From an uncultured Coriobacteriaceae bacterium (GTDB lineage Bacteria; Actinomycetota; Coriobacteriia; Coriobacteriales; Eggerthellaceae), in assembly GCA_900554945.1 (NCBI GenBank), contig USJN01000033.1:1-10248 (forward strand): 10,248 bases of DNA. The letters are read 5' to 3'. A program made the translations under genes and the position numbers. The notes below the pieces were generated by a model. The model was not told where the DNA came from. It was given only the letters and a program-made list of their open reading frames with translations, and ran no database searches. Of the stretch, positions 1 to 5,871 are shown in pieces; position 1 is the stretch's first letter; the number at the start of each line of letters is the position of its first letter.

Positions 1-72
1 CCAACAAGGCTTTGACGTGCATGCGAGAACATGGTTGCATCTGCCGATGACGAATGACGGAAAGCGAACGCC

Positions 73-1026
73 ATGCTCGTAGAGAAGAAAAGTGCCGAAA
101 CCCGAGAGGTCGTCGAGGCCGCAGAGCGCTTGCTTGCGGAAAGCGCAGCACCTCGCAAAGCCGCAAGGGATGTGAAGAGGGCTTGTGAGCCTCCGCATTC
201 CTCATGTGCTGGTTGCGACGGTCTCGGCGTTCTGGCTCGTCGCGCGGCATGCGAAAGCCACGAATCTGCAACGTCGCTCGTTCGCGTGCGCAAGTTCACC
301 TTGCGTCTCGGCGCATTCACCTCGTTGGAGGACGTCTCTTTCGATATTGCGAAAGGCAAGGTCACGGCGCTTTGCGGCCCGCGAGGATGCGGTATCGCGA
401 CCATGCTTGACGCACTGGGATGCACGCTTCCCGGCGCTCGGACTGTCGACATGGGCGGCTCAATCGAGTTTTGCGGGCATGATGCTTACCGCACGCTCGG
501 TGCTGAGCGTGCCCGCGAGAAGGCCGCCCGCGTGTTTTTCGGTGGCTCCTTCGAGATGCAGAGCGTTCGCAACGCCATCGCATTTTCCATCCGCCAGAGA
601 GGCATCCACGACAAGGCTGCGATTGCCGCCGAGATCGATCGCGTGCTGCGCTCGCTCGATGCGGAAAGGCGTTTGGGCGACCACCTCGATTGCGCAGTGA
701 GCTCGCTTCCTGCACTTGAGAGGCGTCTTGCCTCGATAGCCCGCGCGCTTGCGAAGCGTCCCCTCGTACTGCTCGTTTCGGAACCGGCAACGGGGCTTGA
801 CCAAGTGGATTCCTTCACGATGAGCCAGGCTTTGCAATCGGTTGCACGCAAGACGGAATGTGCTGTGGTGGTCGCGACGTCTGATCCGCGCTTTGCGAGG
901 ATTTGCGCTGATGAAGGCGTTGTCTTCGTGCAAGGTCGTACCGTTGAGGCAGGACCCCTTCCCCAGCTCAGTTCCGCAAGCGCGGATTACCGGACGCGGG
1001 CGTTTTTCGAAGGCAGAATCGCATAA
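73..1026 (+). CDS. Degenerate PstB-like ABC ATPase (probable pseudo-ATPase)
   Basis: From about residue 70 to the C-terminus this protein follows PstB, the ATPase subunit of the PstSCAB phosphate importer: the KGKVTAL strand before the P-loop, a PGAR segment, an IARALA helix and a C-terminal EAGP...FFEGRIA end resembling PstB's EFGP...YITGRFG. The motifs that bind and hydrolyse ATP are mostly lost. Walker A reads GPRGCGIAT (102-110), with Ile at the usual Lys and Ala at the usual Ser. The Q-loop Gln is Phe (156). The LSGGQ signature has become LPALE (212-216). The Walker B Asp is Ser (236), and the switch His is Ser (270). Glu237 and the D-loop Asp243 remain. About 70 extra N-terminal residues include Cys38, 45, 48 and 60. 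The frame is open for 317 codons. The ATG follows a GGAAAG at 59-64 and an in-frame stop at 55-57. It precedes a phosphate-type two-component system, so a regulatory or decaying PstB paralogue is likely; the role is inferred. Confidence 0.8.
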   Translation: MLVEKKSAETREVVEAAERLLAESAAPRKAARDVKRACEPPHSSCAGCDGLGVLARRAACESHESATSLVRVRKFTLRLGAFTSLEDVSFDIAKGKVTALCGPRGCGIATMLDALGCTLPGARTVDMGGSIEFCGHDAYRTLGAERAREKAARVFFGGSFEMQSVRNAIAFSIRQRGIHDKAAIAAEIDRVLRSLDAERRLGDHLDCAVSSLPALERRLASIARALAKRPLVLLVSEPATGLDQVDSFTMSQALQSVARKTECAVVVATSDPRFARICADEGVVFVQGRTVEAGPLPQLSSASADYRTRAFFEGRIA

Positions 1027-1042
1027 CATGCCCTTTCCTCAT

Positions 1043-1080
1043 GCGGGGCGGAGTTTCGGCTTCGCCCCGCTTCTCATCTT
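1043..1080 (+). terminator. Intrinsic terminator after the PstB-like gene
   Basis: A perfect 8-bp GC stem, GCGGGGCG (1043-1050) with CGCCCCGC (1063-1070), can extend inward by a G-T, an A-T and a G-C pair. It is followed by the T-rich TTCTCATCTTT. It lies 16 bases past the stop codon of the PstB-like gene, and there is no T run on the other strand, so it should act on the + strand and separate this gene from the regulator operon. Confidence 0.75.
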
Positions 1081-1111
1081 TACGCATCCATGACAAAGCT
1101 TCGACGCGCGC

Positions 1112-1140
1112 TTGACGCATTGGCGCGATGATGGATACAC
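1112..1140 (+). promoter_or_regulatory. Possible promoter of the regulator/kinase operon
   Basis: TTGACG at 1112-1117 is a good -35 match. The -10 is weak: GATACA (1134-1139) at 16-bp spacing or ATACAC (1135-1140) at 17 bp. It sits between the upstream terminator and the preferred regulator start at 1197, where a promoter is expected. If real, transcription would begin near 1146-1150, downstream of the alternative ATG at 1128, which would exclude that start. No convincing pho box was seen. Confidence 0.35.
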
Positions 1141-1185
1141 GTTACATAAGCAATGCGGCGCGCGCCGACGCGCAGGCCGTTGGAC

Positions 1186-1189
1186 AGGA
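1186..1189 (+). promoter_or_regulatory. Ribosome-binding site deciding the regulator start
   Basis: AGGA lies 7 bases before the ATG at 1197. The upstream in-frame ATGs at 1128 and 1131 have no purine-rich sequence before them. This supports starting the response regulator at MIYYVEDD, the normal beginning of a receiver domain. Confidence 0.6.
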
Positions 1190-1196
1190 TGCGCGA

Positions 1197-1889
1197 ATGA
1201 TTTACTACGTCGAAGATGACACAAACATTAGAGACCTTACCGTCTACGCCCTCAAACAGGCGGGATTCGAAGCTGCTGGGTTCACGTGCGGTCGCGATTT
1301 CTTCAAGGCTTGCGACGAGAAGACGCCCGACTTGGTGCTGCTCGACATCATGCTTCCCGAAATGGACGGTCTTGAGATTCTCCGCGAGTTGCGCAGTCTG
1401 CCGTCGACGAAGAACATCCCTGTTATGATGCTCACAGCGAAAGGCACCGAATTCGACAAGGTGTGCGGGCTCGATGCGGGCGCCGACGATTACCTGGCGA
1501 AGCCGTTCGGCATGATGGAGCTGGTATCTCGCGTAAACGCGCTGCTACGTCGCGCGCAGGCGCCGGCCGTGAGCGCCGACGACACGCTCGTTAACGGGCC
1601 GATCGAGCTGGTCTCGTCCGCCCATACGGTGAGCGTCGAGGGAAACCCCGTGGCACTGACGCTCAAGGAGTTCGACCTGCTGCGCGCGCTGATGCGCAGC
1701 GAGGGCAGGGTGCTTTCGCGTGGCAGATTGCTCGAGGACGTGTGGGGAGTGACTTACGTGGGCGAAACGCGCACGGTCGATGTGCATATTCAAACGCTGA
1801 GGCAGAAGCTCAACGCCGCCTCGTCGGGTGCCGATGAGCTCATCCGCACGGTTCGCGGCGTCGGGTACACGATGAAGGGCGCATCATGA
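1197..1889 (+). CDS. OmpR/PhoB-family response regulator
   Basis: This is a 230-residue cytoplasmic DNA-binding response regulator. The receiver domain (1 to ~118) has the acidic pair Asp7/Asp8, the phosphoacceptor Asp50 in LLDIMLPEMDG, the switch Thr80 and the conserved Lys102 before Pro. A winged-helix effector domain (about 143-228) has the typical LTLKEFDLL, RVLSRGRLLEDVW, RTVDVHIQTLRQKL and RTVRGVGYTMK segments of the OmpR/PhoB class. The frame is open back to 1128, but the extra 23 residues match nothing in the family and lack a ribosome-binding site. The stop overlaps the histidine kinase start (ATGA), so the two are cotranslated and form a cognate pair. A PhoB/PhoP-like role in phosphate control is suggested by the PstB-like neighbour and the PhoR-like kinase. 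It is not proven, because this family's DNA targets cannot be read from the protein. Confidence 0.93.
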   Translation: MIYYVEDDTNIRDLTVYALKQAGFEAAGFTCGRDFFKACDEKTPDLVLLDIMLPEMDGLEILRELRSLPSTKNIPVMMLTAKGTEFDKVCGLDAGADDYLAKPFGMMELVSRVNALLRRAQAPAVSADDTLVNGPIELVSSAHTVSVEGNPVALTLKEFDLLRALMRSEGRVLSRGRLLEDVWGVTYVGETRTVDVHIQTLRQKLNAASSGADELIRTVRGVGYTMKGAS

Positions 1890-3325
1890 GCCCGACCCAT
1901 AACAACGTGAAAAGCCTGTCGAACCGCATCTTCCGCAGCGTGCTCACCTTCACGCTGATTGTCCTGTTCGTCTTCGGCACCGCTATGTCGGCGATCTTCT
2001 ATACCACCTACGAGCGCGATGCGGAAGAGGGCCTTTCCTCCGCGGCGCAAAACGTTGCAACATCGCTGGGCGACCTCGACTCGCAGGCGTGCGAACAGGC
2101 CCTTTCGCAGCAGTTTTCCGATGCCTTCCGCTATACGCTTATCGATACGGATGGCACGGTGCTCTACGACAGCGTGGCTGATGCTTCGGCGATGGAAAAC
2201 CACGCCGACCGCCCTGAGGTGCGCGAAGCCGACGAGCGTGGGCGCGGGGAGGTGTCTCGCTACTCGAGCACGCTTGGTACCGTGACGCTGTATTCTGCGG
2301 TGAAGCTCCAGAACGGGGACGTCGTGCGCCTGTCCGAGACGCGTGAATCCCTGGTCGCGTTCTTCGGCGGCATGATGGGGCCGATCGCGCTTACGCTTCT
2401 CGTGGCGATTATGCTCGTGTTTCTGCTGTCGCAACGGCTGACGTCGCGCATTATGCAGCCGATCGATGCGCTCGACTTTGCCAACCCGCTCGAGAACGAG
2501 ATTTACGAGGAAATGGACCCGCTACTCGAGCGAATCGACGACCAACAGCGACAGCTTCGCGAGCAGAACAAGGATCTCGCGCGCGCTGAGACGATGCGCC
2601 GCGATTTCTCGAGCAACGTGAGCCACGAGATGAAGACGCCGCTTCAAGTAATCTCGGGGTATGCCGAGCTCATGAGGAACGACATGGTCGATCCCGCTGA
2701 CCGCCAGAAGTTCGCGGGGCTCATCTACGGCGAGGCGCAATCGATGCGCGCGCTGATCGACGAGGTACTGACACTCTCGCGGCTTGATGAGACGTCCTTC
2801 GATGGCGAGTCCGCGACGCTTATCGATATACTGGAAGCCTCCAAGCGCGTGGCGGGGCGGCTTTCGAGCTTTGCCCACGATCGCGGCGTGTCGGTTGAGG
2901 TGAGCGGAGACTCGGCGTGCATCGCCGGCTCCGAGACGCTGGTCGAGGAGATGCTGTATAACCTGGTAGAGAATGGGATTCGCTACAACCATGAAGGTGG
3001 AAGCGTGAGCGTTTCGGTTCGGCTGGAGCTTCCCACTTCGGCGGAGCAGGCCGACGATATCCGTGCGCTGCCTGCGGGGGAGCGCGGCCGCATGCGAGCC
3101 GTCGTGCGCGTGAGCGACACTGGCCCGGGCATCCCAGAGGACAAGCAGGAGAAAATCTTCGAGCGCTTCTATCGCTTGGAGAAGAGCCGTTCGAAGGAGA
3201 CCGGCGGCACGGGACTTGGGCTTGCGATCGTCAAGCATGCCGTGATGTACCACAAGGGCAGCGTTCGGGTGGAAAGCGAAGAGGGCAAAGGTACCGTGTT
3301 CATCCTGAGGATACCTACGGCCTAG
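1886..3325 (+). CDS. PhoR-like membrane sensor histidine kinase
   Basis: This 479-residue protein is the partner kinase of the preceding regulator. It has a first membrane segment at about 19-40, an extracytoplasmic sensor at about 41-160, a second membrane segment at about 163-182, then a short linker, a HisKA dimerisation domain and a HATPase_c domain. The sensor carries TLIDTDGTVLYDS, MENHADRPEV and SRYSSTLG, a PAS-like pattern found in PhoR-type kinases of Gram-positives. The phosphoacceptor is His247 in SHEMKTPL. The N-box contains Asn363, the G1 box is DTGPG (411-415) and the G2 box GGTGLGL (440-446), so it should be catalytically competent. About 20 residues rich in charged and small residues (380-403) are inserted between the N-box strands and G1. 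GAAGGG lies 6 bases before the ATG, which overlaps the regulator's stop. Phosphate sensing is an inference from sensor type and neighbours. Confidence 0.93.
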   Translation: MSPTHNNVKSLSNRIFRSVLTFTLIVLFVFGTAMSAIFYTTYERDAEEGLSSAAQNVATSLGDLDSQACEQALSQQFSDAFRYTLIDTDGTVLYDSVADASAMENHADRPEVREADERGRGEVSRYSSTLGTVTLYSAVKLQNGDVVRLSETRESLVAFFGGMMGPIALTLLVAIMLVFLLSQRLTSRIMQPIDALDFANPLENEIYEEMDPLLERIDDQQRQLREQNKDLARAETMRRDFSSNVSHEMKTPLQVISGYAELMRNDMVDPADRQKFAGLIYGEAQSMRALIDEVLTLSRLDETSFDGESATLIDILEASKRVAGRLSSFAHDRGVSVEVSGDSACIAGSETLVEEMLYNLVENGIRYNHEGGSVSVSVRLELPTSAEQADDIRALPAGERGRMRAVVRVSDTGPGIPEDKQEKIFERFYRLEKSRSKETGGTGLGLAIVKHAVMYHKGSVRVESEEGKGTVFILRIPTA

Positions 3326-3331
3326 ATTGGG

Positions 3332-3358
3332 GTGCCTTGAAACGGCACGCTCTTTCTT
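3332..3358 (+). terminator. Weak possible terminator after the histidine kinase
   Basis: GTGCC (3332-3336) pairs with GGCAC (3344-3348) around a 7-base loop, followed by GCTCTTTCTT. It starts 6 bases after the kinase stop codon. The stem is only 5 bp and the T run is interrupted, so it may be partial or accidental. Confidence 0.35.
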
Positions 3359-3391
3359 CATCAAACTATGGAACCCGCGGCATGTCAAGAC

Positions 3392-3419
3392 TTTAATTGA
3401 ACGCCATCGTCCTTATACT
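3392..3419 (+). promoter_or_regulatory. Probable promoter of the structured RNA
   Basis: TATACT at 3414-3419 is a 5-of-6 match to a sigma70-type -10 box. The best -35 at 16-bp spacing is the weak TTTAAT (3392-3397). Its predicted start, about seven bases after the hexamer, falls at 3426, exactly where the closing stem of the downstream RNA begins. That independent agreement is the main support. Confidence 0.5.
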
Positions 3420-3425
3420 GAAGGT

Positions 3426-3600
3426 AGGTTCCGCTCCTGCAGTCATACATGCGGTGGACCGACGTTTTATATGCAGGGAGCTCAAGATAGCCTGTGGAAC
3501 GGAGATTCGCGTCCGTTGATGCGAAAGCCGGAAAGCTGGCTGCGAGCACCCACCTTTCGAGGTGGGTTCACCCTGGACTTGTCGGGGGCGGAGCTTTTTT
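3426..3600 (+). ncRNA. ssrS: Structured small RNA, probably 6S-like
   Basis: This is a predicted ~175-nt RNA. Bases 3426-3439 pair without interruption with 3583-3596 (14 bp, including G-T pairs). The stem continues as 3440-3444 with 3576-3581 after small bulges, so 5' and 3' ends close on each other. The 3' arm runs straight into six T (3595-3600), allowing termination. Inside lies a large bubble. Its 3' side carries a small hairpin, CCCACCT/AGGTGGG around a TTCG loop (3549-3566). Beyond it is an irregular apical arm starting with GCTC/GAGC (3480-3483 with 3544-3547) and AGCC/GGCT (3489-3492 with 3538-3541). A long closing stem, central bubble with 3' hairpin, apical arm and length of 175-200 nt are the hallmarks of 6S RNA, which mimics an open promoter and binds sigma70 RNA polymerase. 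Structure is seen directly; the 6S identity is inference from architecture. No competing protein-coding signal was seen. Confidence 0.6.
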
Positions 3601-3764
3601 GCGCTCTAGGGGCTGTTGCCGTGTTCGACGCAGGGTTTATTGCTGTTCTTGCTCTGGCAGTTTTGTCCCAGCTTTTGCGACCGTCCTGGTCCGATCTCGC
3701 TGTCTGGTATCTTCGGGTAGGTTCGGGTAGATGATGGTTGCCGTCCAAGCATGCCGTACAAGTG
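3601..3764. other. Intergenic stretch with no supported gene
   Basis: Between the T run of the small RNA and the terminator of the opposing operon there is about 165 bp. Open frames pass through it on both strands but none has a ribosome-binding site, a recognisable domain or a believable start. The only visible structure is a 10-bp tandem repeat at 3712-3731. Confidence 0.6.
3712..3731. repeat. 10-bp tandem direct repeat
   Basis: TTCGGGTAGG (3712-3721) is followed immediately by TTCGGGTAGA (3722-3731), a nine-of-ten-base duplication. It lies in otherwise featureless intergenic DNA about 35 bp from the convergent terminator. It could be a simple slippage product or a paired protein site; two copies alone do not distinguish these. 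Confidence 0.6.
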
Positions 3765-3790
3765 AAAGGGCCTTGCATCGCGAGGCCCTT
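3764..3790 (-). terminator. Terminator of the fhaB-pstP-rodA/pbpA-pknB operon
   Basis: An 8-bp perfect stem pairs AAGGGCCT (3766-3773) with AGGCCCTT (3783-3790). It extends inward by a wobble and two G-C pairs to a 3-base loop. It starts 8 bases after the kinase stop codon on the - strand. The T run is short (CCCTTTCACTT), so efficiency may be modest. The palindrome could also stop + strand transcription coming from the small RNA side. Confidence 0.6.
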
Positions 3791-3798
3791 AATTGATT

Positions 3799-5799
3799 CT
3801 AGTTGCTGCTACTCGAGTTGTTTCCCGATCCGCCGTTACTGCCGGATCCGCCGCCCGACGTACCGCCCGAGGAAGAAGGGCCGGTCGATATGACCAGGTG
3901 CACCGTCTTGCCTGGCTCGAGCGAGCTCCCACCGTCGGGGGTCTGGCTGATGACGTTGCCCTGCTTGACCGAATCGCTGCTCTGATATTCAGTGGACACT
4001 CTGAACCCAGCGTTGTCGAGCGTGGTCTGCGCGCTGCCCTCGGATTTGCCGACCACATTGGGCACCTCGGAGGACTTCTTGCCGGAGCTCACCGTGATGG
4101 AGACGGTGCTGCCCTTCTCGAGGCTCTCGTCGGAAGTGGGCGACTGGCGAATGACATTGCCCTGCTTGACGTCGGAGCTTGCCTCCTCGGAGACGGACAC
4201 CTCGAAGCCGGCGTTCTTTAGCGCGGCCATCGCATCGCTTTGCGACTTGCCGACAACGTTGGGCACCGCGACCTTTTCGGAACCGAGCGAGAGCACATAG
4301 GTGATAACGGAGCCCTTCGCCGCCTTGTCGCCCGCCTTCAAATCCTGCGAGGAGATCTTGCCCTTCTCGACTTTGTCGTCGTAGGCAGGCGTGCCCGCCT
4401 TCATGGTGAGGCCCACCTTGTCGCAGAGCTGTTGCGCCTCGTCGGGTGTCTTGTTCGTCAAATCGGGCACAGTGACCTGCTCGGTGCCTTGCGAGATGTT
4501 CAGATTGATCTTCGTTCCCGCGGGTTTCTTCGTTCCCGCTGCGGGGTCCTGGCTCACAACGCTGCCCGCCGCAACGCTGTCATCGTGTACGGCGTTGGTG
4601 GTGCCCACCTCGAAGCCGGCCTTCTCGATGATCGTCGTGGCCTCCTCAAGCGTCTTGCCCTTCACGTCGGGCACGGGGTCGCCCGATGCGAAGACGCCGG
4701 AGAAGACGAGCGCGGCGATGGCGATGACGGCGATGGCTGCCACGATGGCCACAATGAGCCCTGTCTTTTTGCCGCCCTTGTCCTCGGGCATGTTCGGAGT
4801 GTTGGCTCCGTGATAGTTGGTCTGGCCGCTGTGGGTTACGGGCTTCACAGGCTGGGGCATGACCATCGTGCTGTCGGCGCCCGCCACGCCGCCCTCGATG
4901 GGGCTCATCACGCGGGTCTGCGCGCTCGTGAATCCGCCCGGCACCGCGGCGCCCGCAAGTTTCACGGGGCGACCCGCCAAGAAGTCGTTCAACGCGAGGC
5001 GCATGTCGTTCGCAGTGGCGAAGCGGTCCGCGGGGTTTTTCTGCATGGCCTTCACGATGATGCTCTCAAGGCCCGGGTCGATGTCGGGGTTGAAGTCGGA
5101 GGGCAGCGGCGGCTCCTCGTTGACCTGCTTCATGGCGACGCTGATGGCGTCGGGGCCGTCGAAGGGGAGCTTGCCCGTCGCGGCCTCGAAGAGCACCACG
5201 CCAAGCGAGTAGATGTCGCTTGCGGCGGTGAGCTCCTTGCCCTGCGCCTGCTCGGGCGAGATGTAGTGCGCCGTGCCGAGAACGGTGGACGTCTTGGCGT
5301 TCACCGAGTTCTTTGCGCGCGCGATGCCGAAGTCCATCACCTTCACGTTGCCGTCGGGCTGCACCATGATGTTTTGCGGCTTGATGTCGCGGTGGATGAT
5401 GTCCTGGTTATGCGCGACGGAAAGTGCCTGGCACACCTGCGAGCCGATTTCGGCGACCTTGCGCTGGTTGAGCGCGCCGCGCTGCACGATGCCGGTCTTG
5501 AGGTCGGTGCCGCGGATGTACTCCATGACGATGAAGTACGTGCCGTCGTCTTGGCCCCAGTCGTAAACGTTCACGATGTAGGGGCTTTGCAGGTTGGCGG
5601 CCGATGCGGCCTCCTGGCGGAAGCGCTGCGCGAACGCGGCGTCCGATGCGTATTGGGGCAGCATCACCTTTACGGCAACGCGGCGCCCAAGGACATTGTC
5701 CTGAGCCTGGTACACCTCGGCCATGCCGCCGATCCCGATGCGCTCGGTAATCTGGTACCTGTTGTTGAAGATTCTGCCTGTCATCGCTGCGCTAGACAC
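3799..5799 (-). CDS. pknB: PASTA-domain Ser/Thr protein kinase, PknB type
   Basis: This 666-residue membrane kinase couples cell-wall status to protein phosphorylation. The kinase domain (about 15-275) has the glycine loop GIGGMAEV (22-29), Lys44, Glu63, the catalytic HRD (136-138), DFG (156-158) and an activation loop with Thr170, Ser171 and Thr172 before SPE (181-183), so it should be active. A juxtamembrane linker (~280-345) leads to one membrane helix (348-367). Four PASTA repeats follow outside the cell (about 375-437, 442-506, 510-572, 578-639), then a Ser/Gly/Asn-rich tail. PASTA domains in this family bind muropeptides, lipid II or beta-lactams. The start is GTG with AAGGAG five bases upstream (5808-5813). 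It is last in its operon, 72 bp after the SEDS-PBP gene, and is the only kinase gene in the visible part of the cluster, whereas many actinobacteria have pknA before pknB. Confidence 0.96.
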   Translation of the reverse strand: MSSAAMTGRIFNNRYQITERIGIGGMAEVYQAQDNVLGRRVAVKVMLPQYASDAAFAQRFRQEAASAANLQSPYIVNVYDWGQDDGTYFIVMEYIRGTDLKTGIVQRGALNQRKVAEIGSQVCQALSVAHNQDIIHRDIKPQNIMVQPDGNVKVMDFGIARAKNSVNAKTSTVLGTAHYISPEQAQGKELTAASDIYSLGVVLFEAATGKLPFDGPDAISVAMKQVNEEPPLPSDFNPDIDPGLESIIVKAMQKNPADRFATANDMRLALNDFLAGRPVKLAGAAVPGGFTSAQTRVMSPIEGGVAGADSTMVMPQPVKPVTHSGQTNYHGANTPNMPEDKGGKKTGLIVAIVAAIAVIAIAALVFSGVFASGDPVPDVKGKTLEEATTIIEKAGFEVGTTNAVHDDSVAAGSVVSQDPAAGTKKPAGTKINLNISQGTEQVTVPDLTNKTPDEAQQLCDKVGLTMKAGTPAYDDKVEKGKISSQDLKAGDKAAKGSVITYVLSLGSEKVAVPNVVGKSQSDAMAALKNAGFEVSVSEEASSDVKQGNVIRQSPTSDESLEKGSTVSITVSSGKKSSEVPNVVGKSEGSAQTTLDNAGFRVSTEYQSSDSVKQGNVISQTPDGGSSLEPGKTVHLVISTGPSSSGGTSGGGSGSNGGSGNNSSSSN

Positions 5800-5807
5800 G
5801 TTTGCTC

Positions 5808-5813
5808 CTTAAA
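5808..5813 (-). promoter_or_regulatory. Strong ribosome-binding site for the GTG start of pknB
   Basis: On the - strand AAGGAG stands five bases before the GTG at 5799-5797. This supports the GTG over the in-frame ATG five codons later (MTGRIF). Unlike the overlapping genes upstream, the kinase has its own initiation site. Confidence 0.75.
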
Positions 5814-5842
5814 CTTCCCTGCTGTGCTGCGTTTTTGTTTCA

Positions 5843-5870
5843 TTTATGCCGGTTCGCATTAGCATACCAA
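5843..5870 (-). promoter_or_regulatory. Possible internal promoter before pknB
   Basis: In the 72-bp gap before the kinase, the - strand holds TTGGTA (5870-5865) and CATAAA (5848-5843) at 16-bp spacing, each matching four of six consensus bases. The gap is locally AT-rich for this genome. It could give extra kinase transcription apart from the operon promoter outside the window, but the match is weak. Confidence 0.25.
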
Positions 5871-5871
5871 A

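Noticed and set aside
2..82. Possible end of an upstream + strand gene overlapping the PstB-like start (frame closing at TAG 80-82)
   Set aside because: Only about 26 codons are visible, and nothing in them matches a Pst or PhoU C-terminus. Other frames also end within the first 57 bases, so no choice can be supported.
3327..3734. 135-codon open frame on the + strand in the convergent gap, with a hydrophobic stretch near its end
   Set aside because: It begins at a non-ATG codon inside the likely terminator, has no ribosome-binding site, and overlaps the structured RNA whose pairing explains the sequence better.
3482..3778. 98-codon open frame on the - strand in the convergent gap
   Set aside because: It begins within the opposing operon's terminator region, lacks a ribosome-binding site and overlaps the structured RNA.
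4240..5862. 540-codon open frame on the + strand, antisense to pknB
   Set aside because: It is Arg/His/Val/Asp-rich, has no recognisable domain, and mirrors a clearly real kinase. Long antisense frames are common in GC-rich genes.
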